From: Vandiemenella viatica
Taxonomy: Eukaryota; Arthropoda; Insecta; Orthoptera; Morabidae
Reading direction: 5' to 3'
Assembly (NCBI GenBank): GCA_031002005.1
Contig: JARYHS010011408.1
Span: 221,009,473 to 221,073,472 of the forward strand
Length of the DNA stretch: 64,000 nucleotides
Within the stretch, counting starts at the first letter, position 1; every line of letters starts with the position of its first letter. Under the pieces are notes generated by a model. It was not told the DNA's origin, made no database searches, and saw only the letters and a program-made list of their open reading frames with translations. Below, piece by piece: positions 39,501 to 52,300 of the stretch. A program made the position numbers and the translations under genes.

Positions 39501-42500
39501 AGGCCCTATTTCCACCTAACCACAACCTCTATCAAGAAGGATGAGATACTTTATAAGTACCCATATCATGTTAGTATTTATGACTTTTATTCCATTTTTT
39601 AAATTCTTTTCTTTTTAAATTTTAGTTCATTCATGTAATTTAATTTTTGGTAAATGTAATTTTGTCTTAAAATCAATAAGATATTTTTAAACAATACTAT
39701 TCTCTGGAGTTTTCTTTCATTACATAGCGATTGATTTTAAATCAAATGCCATGCTTTTACCAGTGATTAATGTACAGGTTTACAACTATTATTGAAATGC
39801 ACTGCCAGGCTGAGATACCTTACATGTTTCAACATCTAAAGCTGATTTCCTGTGATATCAATATAAAATATATAGGTATAACTGATGGTGACCTATTTTG
39901 AAAACAGAAAAAAGTTGTATTGCAAAATCTAATTTATCAAATACTCTTTTTTTACTTACTAGTACATGGTATTTGAATAAAAGTTATCTTCTTTACTCCA
40001 TAATCTTACAAATGTTATTGTACCACATATGCAAGTTTTTGTTGCTTTTAAAGGAACAGGATAGGTGTGTAAAGTAAATTTTAAGTCACAAATTTGTTTC
40101 ATCATTTTTATTAAAAAAATTACTTATTTCAATCCTAAATAACAAAAAAAACTAACTCTGAGACCAATATAATGATGTCACTATACAAAAATTATTACTA
40201 CAAAGGAAAACCACAAAAATCTCTACTTTATGCTCCTCAAAAATAGGCCTATAATTTATTGCAGTGGGAAAAAATTATGATCAATACTGTAAAAACATAT
40301 TTTTCCCAAAAATATAGCATTTAGTTTTCCTGACATTCTAAAACTTGTCAGAAAGCAGATTGATTTTAAATTAGGGAATTCTCTGCAACATCAAATATTT
40401 TAGGACAAAGGTTTGTTAGAGCACAACAAGCAAGAGGCAATAAGATCTATGGGAGATAAAGTATCACCAACATGGGGTTTCAAAAACTCTACTGGAAGAG
40501 GTCCTCGCAATATCCTATTTTTTCGGCTTAAAAGACCAATAATTTGTTCAACGCGAATTTTCACATTACCTAGGGACCTGGTTTCTGAGACATCTTTAGA
40601 AGACAGCTGTGTTTTACCTTTAGTAAATGCTTGAATATGCAACCTAGCACGATACATTCCAACATCTTCTGCAATATCAAATCCTCTATCTGCAAGAATG
40701 ACATCACCAGGCAACAATTTCTCAAGAATACCACTTTTATTAGTAATTAATTGGTCACTAGCACGCCCTACCCGGATGCATTAGAAATAAAGGAAATACA
40801 GCCTTGAGGGGTAATGCCAATAAGAAATTTAACAGTGTTGTGATGCTTATAATTTGACCAGGTTCCTGCTGTAGCTATTAATGATGTTGTACGATTAACA
40901 AAGATTTCAAAACAGTCAAGGATAACACATACACTGTCACCAAAAGATTCTTTAAAACAAAGTGGCATTGTCTTATATAAGGTTTCTCTTTCAGGCCATA
41001 CAATACACTTATCCAAGCGAGCAGCCACAACCCTAATCCACTTGTCACAAATTGCACTTACAGTTGGTTGTGTGGCACCAAACCGATAAGCTCCCTTGCT
41101 CTAAAAGATGTAATCTTAGCCTCAGTAATACCATAATAAACTCTGAAAATTTTGATAAAGCATTTCTATGAGATGACTCTACTTTAATAGAAACAAGATT
41201 GAAAACATGCATAAGCATTGTAAAGGTTGGAAGCCCTGTATAAAACTGAACTTTCTTATCATTAGCTGCTAACACTTCCTCAGTTACTTCAAAATGACTT
41301 AGACGTGCCTTCACAGTAGCCAATTCTGCCTTAAGTGCAACATTATCTTCTACGACCCTTTTGTAATTTTGATTTAGTTGAATATAGTCCTCATTAGATA
41401 AATCTGTTTGGCAACTGACACCTGGAGAGATGTCATTTTGAGCAGTATCACTTCTAGCTTCTACAACACACTGTCCTGCATTAACGCCTGCAGTAGAAGC
41501 ATCACTAGCACTCACATCATGAAGGTCATCAGCCTTAATCCTCATCCGTTTAGGTGCTTCAACAAATTCTTGTGTCCTACTTAAGAATCTTGCTTTCGCG
41601 CGTTCGTAACGTTGATTGTTCCTGATCGCGGCCTCCGGTGTCATTTTGTCTGTGATGCATATCCGAGGTTGACACTGGGTACCCAATCAACGTGTGTTTC
41701 ATCCATCAGTTTTGATGGTTTCCCTGAAAACAATAAAAATGAAACGTTAATAATTTGTAAATGGCAAAAACACTTTAAAATTAATATAAATATAAAAAGG
41801 AATGTAGGGTTACAAATTAGCCCACTGTTAAACAGATTATCTGAAAAAAACAAACAGAATTTAACTTACCATGAACAAAGTGAAGAGAGCACACACGTTT
41901 GTCCTTTGTGATATTTTCGTCAGTAACATTGGATCTGTTTATTAGAGAAATCCATCGTCTTCGACAACGTTCGCTCAGCTCCCGAGTTCGATCACATTGG
42001 TTCGTAATTACAGTAAGTATTACATATAAACCTACTTTTACTACGACCAGACTTTGATGTACATCCAAACATCACACACGCAGGCATCTTGACTTTACGT
42101 TAATTAATCCGTTGCAGAGATAAACTAACTTTAAACGCTTGTAGAAACACAATGTGGTCTTATGGACGTTCGGACAGGCAGTGCACAATTATGGTCGCCG
42201 TATATAAACCTGGCAGGATGTGACGTCACACTTATACCATGGATTGAGTCTACTGTTTTATCTTTGGTTGTAGAAACAACTGCGAGCTTCAAAATACATA
42301 GGAATATAATCTGCTAGCTGACCCACGGGAATACTAGCACTGCGTGTTTAATTGTAAAACATCTAAAAAGAAGATATTTAAAAATTGGCTTTGTCAGAAG
42401 CGATACTGTACTTTACGAAAACTCTCTGAAAATAATATTAGCAGTTATAATGTAATCATCTCAAGAAAACCTAAAAGAAAATCATCTCAACCAAGTTACT

Positions 42501-45500
42501 GGAATTTCGCCCAGTGAAGACTCAATTCAAGAAAATCCTGACTATTATTCACAATATTTATTTAACTGACTGCAGTTCTTATGTAAGTAGGAAAGAAATA
42601 TCCTATTATATAAAACGCTAACATGGCGTCTGCATATGTCGTCTATAGCTGCTACATGTATTGGCTACAGAACGGTCACGTGACAGCCGTCACTCGCCAA
42701 TCAACAGCCACCATATTGTATTCCTTCCTTCATGTTGCATTTTGTTTATTTACTACAGTTAGATGCAGAAATTCATTTAAGGAGAAGGAGATTCTATATT
42801 TACGCTATTTTATCTGTATCAGTTAGACACAGAAATGGAGAAGGAGATTCAATATTTACGCTATTTTATCTGCATCAGTTATAAGGACTATGTTAAACCA
42901 TAACCTAAGAATTTTCTTCGCAGACGATAAGAAGCAATGAAGTTTATTAAAAACTAGGAGAAAAGTACGTAATGCGAAATGTATTAGTCAAATAAATAAC
43001 AGTTATCCGTTTTAGAAATTGTAGTCCCAGTTATCTAAAGTGAAATGCATTTATTTTAAAATCCTAACCAAATATTCGGATAATCTAACCAGAGTAACGT
43101 ATTCATATAACGAAAGATATCATTAAAGATGACTTAATTCGTTTCTCCTTATAAGCTTTTCCATAATAAATTCCTACTACCATTATATATGATACCCTTA
43201 GTTTTTGATACATGAGTTAGCTATTAAATTAGATTTAAGATTACCTTTTTATCAGATCAATTTATAAATGACAATTCTACAACGATATTCTTGCACCAAA
43301 AAAGTGGCGAGCAGAGATATTAGAGATTATTTAGACAGTTTTATAAATACGCAACCGCAAGGTCTCTGCTATTGGTAAATTCAAAATCTCATTCCGGTCT
43401 ATGTTCTGATTAAAGATTATTTATTACGGTTTATTTCCGTTTTGCATATTTTACTGAACACTTTCGTTAGTGGTATTTGTTCACGTTAATCCGTTTTTGA
43501 TGTTATACTTTCCGTCATTTAATGTAAAATAAAGTAAAGTAAATAAATCACTTGAGATCACGATTCCGCCAGGAATTGCCGTGGTAAAATGCAAGACTCC
43601 TCTAGAAATTCTTTCCTAAATACATTTAACTGTATTATGACGGTCCAGGCTGTAATACAACCTAATTCCTATTTGAAAATAATGGTACAGGCTGTATTAC
43701 AACGGAATTACTGCTTGAAAATAATATGTCTTGCAACTGACTACAGCAGTTTTACTACGCCATTACTGAATGTTATTTTGCCGGAATCGCGATCTCCAGG
43801 AGACATGATCGTTATTCATTTTTCCTTACAAGCTTTTCCTGAATAAATTCCTACTACCACCATAGGTGATACCCATCATTATTCATATGAGAGTAATAGA
43901 AGCTGTGATTTTCGAACGCAATATTAGTGGAGGTTGTGGTTAAGTTGACCAGAATCGCAACTGACACATTTTGTTACAGCATAATTCACTTTGAAATCAG
44001 TTTTACAAACCAATTAAACTGCTTTCATAAGCGCCATATTACTAAAGGTATTAATTAATGTGGGTGGAAGTAGTTCCATATTTAACATGCTGAATTGTGC
44101 CTGGACCAGGAAGAAAACTGATATTACATGGATAGCAAAAGTTTTGTGATTCCTAATTTGATTTAATTTCATTGGTTCTTTACTTCCGGTGTCACTAATT
44201 CAGTAGAATGGCTATGTGAACTGCAAGTGAAATATGTAGAACATTGCAAAATCAAGGCCATTAGCATTATGTAATATCAATACTGTATAATTAACCTACT
44301 GGAAAAAAAAAAAAAAAAATGAACTGCAGAATATTGCGTTCAAACCGTCATTTTTGACGGAATCGTAGCTAGTATAGAATGTATAACAAGTAGGGAGTGG
44401 TCTGGCAGTTCAAATGTAATTAGTGGGAAAAAAGTGGTTACTGCACTAGCTCTTAAAAAATTCTGGTTACAATCCCGGGTTCAAATTCCGGTGGGAGAGG
44501 GAATTTTTAAAATTTGTATTTGACCATATGAACTATGGTGGGGGATTCTGTGGTTGGGATTCTACGTTAAATTGTAGGTTCCAGAGAAAAGGAACTTGCC
44601 ATCCTACCTCTGATACAATTGCTTAGTATGCATCCTTCTGGAGGATCCAACCAACCTTCTATATACTTAATCTATCCAATCTAATATTATTATATGAGCA
44701 CCTCTTGTAAATAGATAAAATGGGGCCTGCACCACTTTCGGAACCTGGACAAAAATAATAGTAACCTGTTGAAATTTGGTTTAATTGCTTCGTCAACATG
44801 CCGTCTTTACATTTTGCTTTGCGAAAAAGTCGCTAGAAATTAAATTAAAAATGCCGATATATGGGGCTGAGCACTGAAAAATAACAAAAAAATTATCGGT
44901 GCAGGGATCATATCAACCTAAACAGTTTTGCTTCGTCATAGATTTTGTGGTTAGTTTGAAATACAGCCTGGACCAAGAGAAAAATTTTACGAAATTTTGT
45001 GTTCTGCAGCATCCTTCAGAAATGGTGTATTTGTTTACAATGGATGCAATCGATTATCTCTGACTGCTCGTTTTTATATAAGATGGCAGGCATTACCATA
45101 TTACAACTCAGATAAATATTGTCTATTTGTCAATTATATGCCGCTTTTTACAACAGAGAAAAGCTGAAACAGCAAGAAAACATTACAACAAAGGATTAAA
45201 TCAACGTTTTAAGAGACTATCATTGATTTTTCAATGCTGACAACATCCAACAGCCATGCGTCACTGTCATATTTTGGCAGTTTTAATTAAATTCGTGGCA
45301 AGTTTTCCTCAAAGCAAAGGCAAAAATGTGCAGAGGATATAATTAAACCAAATTTCAATAGGTTACAACCAATTTTGTGTCAGTTCCGAAACTGGTGCAG
45401 TTCCTGATTAAATTAATTTCTCACAAACTTCTCTAAGGATTTTGATGAAATCTTGCATACTAAACAGAAATCAAAAGATGCCAAGCGAAGATCGATCACC

Positions 45501-46344
45501 CAAGTACTACCTATATTAAACATGTATAATACACACAAATAATAAATTAACAAATGTTGGTTTTAAAAGAATAGCTAAGTTTAAACTTAAGTTATTAGAT
45601 TTTTATAACTTAATGTAATTGCAGTGGACCATGTGCAATGGTGGCAATTTTTCTGCTTGTTTACTTTTCCATTTTATTATTCTTGTTTTTAATTTTAAAT
45701 TCTTTCAGTACAATTTGATCACCCACCTAGTTTTGTCATATACAAGTTGTAATTTTAAACTCTTGCAGGTTTTTTCTTTTTCAGTATTTCCTTTGGTAAT
45801 GTGGAGGATTAAGTAGCTTATTAGGGATGGATTGTCAAGTCTTTGCTATTAAGTATTTATTGAAGGCAAATTTAAATATGTTTGGAAACTGTCGTGATTA
45901 CAAAATGGAAAGAATCATTTAATGGTTATATTTATATTTCTTTTTCATTCAGATGACTTAAAATCAAGTTAAGATTTAAATCATGAGTTTTAATTTTTTT
46001 AAATTTTTTATTCCAGTGACAGCTTTTTAATTTTGGAAGTAGTTACATACATAACATAAATTCATAACATTGTTAGTAGGTGTGGGAAATTATTGTTTGT
46101 AGAGTGGATAATAGGTTATCTATCACCTGAAATAAGTCAACATTATTTCATTAAGTTGCCGTTTTCTCTTTGCCTCATAGTATTCATACATTTTCAAAAG
46201 GTTGATGTTTTCATTTGAAGTAGTTTCCAAAATTAGATAATAGTGCTTGAAAAATACAGTTAGCCTCTGTATTTGGCTTCAGGTTTGACTCTGACAGAAT
46301 AAAAAGGCTTTAAATACTTTTGATACTGAAATGCTTATTTATTT

Positions 46345-46392
<48 letters not shown>

Positions 46393-49300
46393 CGAATCAC
46401 CCATCTTTGGGGTACGTCAGATCAATCACTTCTTGGATGCTTGCGTTTTCTTCTTCTCCCAGTATTTCTTCATTCTATCTGATCTCTTCCTTCTTTCCTC
46501 TTCTGAAATTTGAATCGGTTTTCTGGTGTTTATCGCAACTTGGAACCTCTTACTTTTGTCTTTGGTCACGGTCTTGGCTGTACCATTCTTTAACATCACT
46601 TCGGTAATCTGGAGTTCTCTCAAATCCTTTTCCACTTCCTTAAACCAGTTGGGCTTAGTCTTTTTTTTATAAAAGAAGTCAAAGATTTTTTTTGTTAATC
46701 TGTTAGGATTCATTCGGAATATGTGTCCATAGAAATCAATCCTTTTTTTTCTCATGGTTTCGGAGAGTCTCTCAGACTTTGCGTAGAGGGCTTCGTTTCT
46801 GTAGAAAACTTGTTTGTTATTCTGGAATTTGGGACCCATGATCTTCCTCAAAATTTTCCTCTCTTTGATTTCCAATTTCTCCATTTGTCCTTTCCTCCCC
46901 ATGACTAGTGTCTCTGCTGCATAGAGTGCTTCCGGCTTAATTACTGTGTTGTAATGTCTTATCTTTGTGTTCCAAGAGAGGCTTTTCTTATTGTAAGTGT
47001 TTTTGGTCTTCTGGAAGGCTAATTCCATTTTGGTCCTTCTCGCTTCCATTGTTTTACCTTCAAGGTTGTTCCATTCAATCCATTCCCCTAGGTACTTGAA
47101 ACTCCTAACCACCTCTATTTTATGAGCTCCTACTCGGACTCTCGTAGGAGTGTCTGGTATATTTGTCATAATCTTTGTTTTTTCGAAAGAAATCTTAAGT
47201 CCTAACTTCCCTGCCTGCTCTTGTAATTCGGCGATTTGTTCTTTGGCTTCCTCCCATGTTTCTGCGAGCATCGCCATATCGTCAGCGAATGCCAAACACT
47301 TAATCGTAACTCCTTTATTTTTTGTTCCAAGTCTAATTACTCCTCTGGTTCTTGCATTCCATTCTCTCACAACTTTTTCGAGTGCACAATTGAACAACAG
47401 GGGGGAGAGGCCATCCCCTTGCCGGACCCCTGTTCTGATCTCAAAAGGTTCTGACAGTTCACCCATGAATCTAACTTTTGAGGTCGTATTTGTGAGGGTT
47501 TCTTTGATGATATTCAGGGTTTTCCTGTCCAAGCCAAATTCCTCCAAAATATTGAATAGCGACCCTCTGTCTATGGAATCGTAAGCTTTTTGGAAGTCCA
47601 CAAAAGTCACTATATATGGTTTCGCCCTCTGTTTCTGGTATGCTAAAATGTTTCTGAGGTTTAGGATCTGTTCAGGGCAAGACCTTCCTTTCCTGAACCC
47701 TGCTTGATACTCCCCGATTTGGCAGTCCAGCTGGGATTCTGCTCGTTCAAGTAATGCTCTGGACAATATCTTATAGGTCACATCCACCAAAGAAATCCCT
47801 CTGTAGTTGTTCGGATCAGATTTAGAGCCTCTTTTATGTAGAGGGTGTATCAGGGCCATTTTCCATTCCTCTGGAATCACTTCTTTCTTCCATATCTCCT
47901 CAAAAAAATTCTGGAGTGAGATAATTGCATTTTTGCTAGCATATTTCCATAATTCGGCTGTTATTTGATTTTCCCCTGATGCCTTAAAATTTTCCATGTG
48001 AGTCAGAATTGTCTGGATCTCATTTATAGATGGGGGTTTAGAGTCAGGGTTGGTGGAAGACTTCTTTCCATCATTGAACACCATCTTTTGGAGTGGTTCT
48101 TCGCAATTTAGGAGTTCCTTGAAGTAGTCTGCCAGTATCTTGCAGTTGCCCCTATTACTATATGCCATGTTCCCTTTTTTATCCTGAAGTTGGAGGGTTG
48201 GGGGGTTGTATTTATTAAGCTTCTCTCTGAAGATCCGATAATAGTTTCTCATGTTATTCTTAGTAAAGTCGTCATTAATCTTACTGAGTATTTGGTCTTC
48301 TTGAACCTTCTTTACTTTCTTGATTTCCTTGGACACCATCCTCCTAGTTTCCACAAAGTGCTGCCAGGAACTTTCGTCCTTTTTGGTTTGCCAGATGTGC
48401 CACGCCTTCTTTCTCAGATCAAGTAGTCTATCACACTCCTCGTTCCACCACCTGTGCTTCTTAATCCTGGAGACAGGAGCAAACTCTTCTGCCTTAGTTA
48501 TAAGACTCTTCTCCAACTGTTTCCAGCCCTGGCCTTCTAGTTCGCTGGTTAACTGACTCCATTCTTCCTTCTTCTCCTTTATTTTCTCTGGATCATATCT
48601 CCTTCGTGCACGGTTTTTCTTATGACAGTTGCTCTTAGGGATAATCTTAAATTTCACTTTAGATAGGTAGTGGTCCGAGTCGAGGTTGGCCCCTCTGAGA
48701 ACCCTAACATTTTGGATTTCTTTATGAAATTTCCGCTTTACCGCAACATGATCTAACTGGAACTCTCCCAATAGAGGGTTAGGTGATATCCACGTCTTCT
48801 GCTTTCTTGGCAATTTCTTAAAGCTAGTTGACTTCAGGATCAAATTGTGTGCCTGACATAATTCAATTAGCCTGATACCATTTTGGTTCGTTCTCTTGTG
48901 TGCTGGGTAACACCCTACTATATGCCTGAACTTTTTCTCTCTCCCCACCTGGGCGTTGAAATCCCCTAGAAGGATGACATTATGTTTATCAGGGATCTTC
49001 TGAATCGTGTCATCAAGTTTTTCCCAGAATAGTTCCACCTTCTCCTTATTCTTTTTGTTGTCAATGTTTGTAGGGGCATGAACATTTACAATTGTATACA
49101 CTTTGTTGGTCGACTTAAACGTGAGTGTAGATAACCTTTCAGAGGTAGACTCGAAGCTTGTAATGGAGTCTAATATTTTCTTGTCAATTACGAAACCTGT
49201 TCCAAGGTGGGGAACATTTTTCATAACTCTTGTCCCCGTCTTCCCCTTAAGTATCCTGAATCCTCCCGATTCAAAGCTGTCCTCATCCAAAAATCTAGTC

Positions 49301-52300
49301 TCTTGCACAGCAGTAATGATAATTCTATGTTCATTTAATGTGTCTGTTAGCGTCTTAAGTTTTCCTACTTTCAGAAGTGAATTTGCATTAAAAGTTGCTA
49401 AGTAGCTTGTCTTTCTGTATTTTATTTTGTTTGAAGTTCCAAGACGCTCCGACAATTTGTTTATTGTATTTAATAAAATTAAAATTAGTCTGTTCAATAT
49501 CAGAAAGTTAAAATAGACTTATAAACGTCAGTAATAAGGCAGAAGTAATCATGACCTGAGTTTAGTGGCTGCTTGTTGCACTTAACAATCAGTACATAGT
49601 GATACTGAGGAAAGCAGCTTTTAGGTGGTATAAATAAAGAAAGGAAGGTTTACACAAGTGGTAGAGCAGAACACAAGGGGACAAAACTTGTTGGATATCT
49701 TCCTAATAAAGACCAATGATCACTTTGTGGGGTGCCAAGTAACTGAAGGAATGAGGGATCATGAAGCAGTTCTGATGGATATTAGAGGATTCAGTAAATC
49801 GGTGGCCAAAACTGAACATGGGTACAATTATTAAAAGGCACAGGTTTTGAACTTGAAGAGATATTTCAGGAAAAGTTTCAGCAAATGGAAGGATGACACA
49901 ATTACAGTATCAAAATCGAAAGAGTTCAAGGAGATCATAAAAAAGGACGAAGAAATATTTATTCCAAAAATAAAATTAAAAAAGTACAGAACCTATATAC
50001 TATAATAAGGAGGTGAGGTGTGAAAGAGATTGGTAGGAAGGGAACACAACAGAGTTAAGAGACAGCAAGGTAGTAGGGAATATTTGAAACACAGAAACAA
50101 GGAATTAATACGAGCAAAGAAGGCGACTAAAGATGGATTTATGAAGAGCATTATCAGTGAAATAGGACTGCTGACTCATACATCTAGAAATTTCTTTGGC
50201 TGTGTTTGGAAACTGAGGGAAGGGAGGGTGTCAAGACAATTATAGATAAGGGTGGAGAAGAAGTAACTGAGGATTTGAAAAAAAAAACCCAGAGATTCTA
50301 AGTAACTGGTTTAGAGAGGCTATCAGGGACAATGATTCAGAAATAGGAGGGTGTAAACTGGGGAATGAGCTTAACCACACAATTAGAAATGAACAGGCTA
50401 AAAATTTTGAAATTTATCGTGAGGATATCATGAAGAAACTAAGAAAGCTGAAAAAACAAATTTGAAAGGGCTGGTATAGCTAATGTTACTATGGATGTCA
50501 TAAAGATAGCAGGATGTGACAATGTACCTTATCTTAAAACATTATTTAAATTGAGTCTGTTGCAGCATACCAGAGGAGTAGAAAAGTGTGACAGTACTGG
50601 TACATAAAGGAGATTATAGGTGTATCAGTTTGACATCAGTGGTAGGTAAATTGGTGGAGAGATTGATATGCAACCACATCAGAAATATATTTGAGAAGCG
50701 TAAGTGGTTTTTGTGATGGCAACGTGGCTTTAGACAAGGATATTCATGCGAATCTCAGTTAGTAGGATATATGATGCAACTAAGGAAAATGGAAGCGGCT
50801 TCTAGGCGATATAAATAAGAAAAGAAAGGGAAATTAACCCACCACATACCAAAGTGGACGGATGCGATGAGAGAACACTAATGCTGACAAACAACTACAC
50901 AATATTTCGGCATCTGCCTTGCTCGCAAATAGAAAAACGGGCCATTAGGCTCGGAACGTGTGTGCACAACGAACGTTACCTAATGACTCACACGTTCCGA
51001 GCCTAATGGCCCGTTTTTCTATTTGTGAGCAAGGCAGATGCCGAAATATTGTGTAGTTGTTTGTCAGCATTAGTGTTCTCTCATCGCATCCGTCCACTTT
51101 GGTATGTGGTGGGTTAATTTCCCTTTCTTTTCTTAGTAGGATATATGCAAGATATTTTGGATTAAATGGATAAGGGAGGTCAAAATATTGGGACCAATGC
51201 TATTCATTATTTTAATGAATGTGTTGATGGTTTATTATCAAAATTAGGATGTTTGCAGATGACATAATGCTATATAACAGGATCAAAATGGTAGAGGACA
51301 GTAAAAAACTGCAGGGTGATCTGGATAGGATGAAACATGGGATGAAGATAAATGCAAAGAAGAGTCAGCTTATTAGGTACACTGATAAAAAACTAAAGCT
51401 ATTATGATTATAAGGTAGGGAAAGAATTGCTTGTTGAAGACTTGAAATATAAACATCTTGCATTAAGCTTAACAATTTGAGATTTTATTGAGAGTGACTG
51501 ACATATGACAATTTCCATAATTTCTTGTGAGGTTGGAATAAGTGCACTCAAGCCATCATCACAAAGGCCCTAGAGTTTCGTTAAGTGTCTGTTCGATGGG
51601 TGCCTCATCTTTTGACCGTGGAGCAGAAGTTGGTATGTTTTCAAATCTATAAATGACTCTCAGCATGGTTTGTGAAAGAAGGTGATGCATTTTTAAATTG
51701 CATTACAACATGTGATGAAACTTGGGTCCATTACTATACACCTGATTCAAAACATTCAATTTTTTTTTTGCTGTTATCAGTCTTTTGACTGGTTTGATGC
51801 AATCCTCCATTCCTTCCTATCTTGTGCTAACCTCTTCATCTCTACATATCCCCTACAATCCACGTCCTCAATTATCTGCTTCATATATTCTAACCTCTGT
51901 CTTCCTCTTACCTTTGACTGTTCCCTCCACCAGCAAATTAACTAATTCAGCATGTCTCAAAATATGACCTTGACCTACCAGCCTGTCTCTTCTTTCTGTA
52001 AACTTCTTCCACAAACTTCTTTCCTCACCCAACATTTCCAAAACTCGTTCATTTCTTACTTTGTCTGTCCACTTAATTTTCAACATTCTTCTGTAACACC
52101 ACATTTCAAATGCTTCAATTTTCCTTCTTTCTGGTATTCCTAAAGTCCATGTTTCGCTACCGTAAAGTGCTGTGCTCCACACATAGAGTTTTAAAAAGTT
52201 TTTTTTTTTTCTAATTCCTAGATCAATACTTGAAACTAAAAGATTTCTCTTTTTCATGAAGGCTCTTTTTGCTAGTGCTATTCTGCTTTTAACATCATTC

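Larger units (their letters stand above)
37255..42242. mobile_element. Decayed ISL2EU (IS4EU)-type DNA transposon with two convergent genes
   Basis: The + strand half encodes a SWIM zinc finger plus YqaJ-type exonuclease plus PHD-like finger; the - strand half encodes a THAP-domain DDE transposase. ISL2EU/IS4EU elements are known to pair a transposase with a YqaJ nuclease. The sub-ends look inverted: GGTATAAGCG...GCCGCCATATTTGTGCACT near 37256-37311 against the reverse complement of 42180-42240 (GGTATAAGTG...GGCGACCATAATTGTGCACT). Both genes hold frameshifts, so it is dead. Exact termini and target duplication were not fixed. Confidence 0.7.

Noticed and set aside
42600..42830. Promoter of a separate host gene (CACGTG and CCAAT-like words)
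   Set aside because: No coding exon with protein features follows; such words are expected by chance and occur in repeats here.
46320..46607. Phe-rich frames next to the LINE
   Set aside because: They read the poly(T) tail of the - strand LINE.
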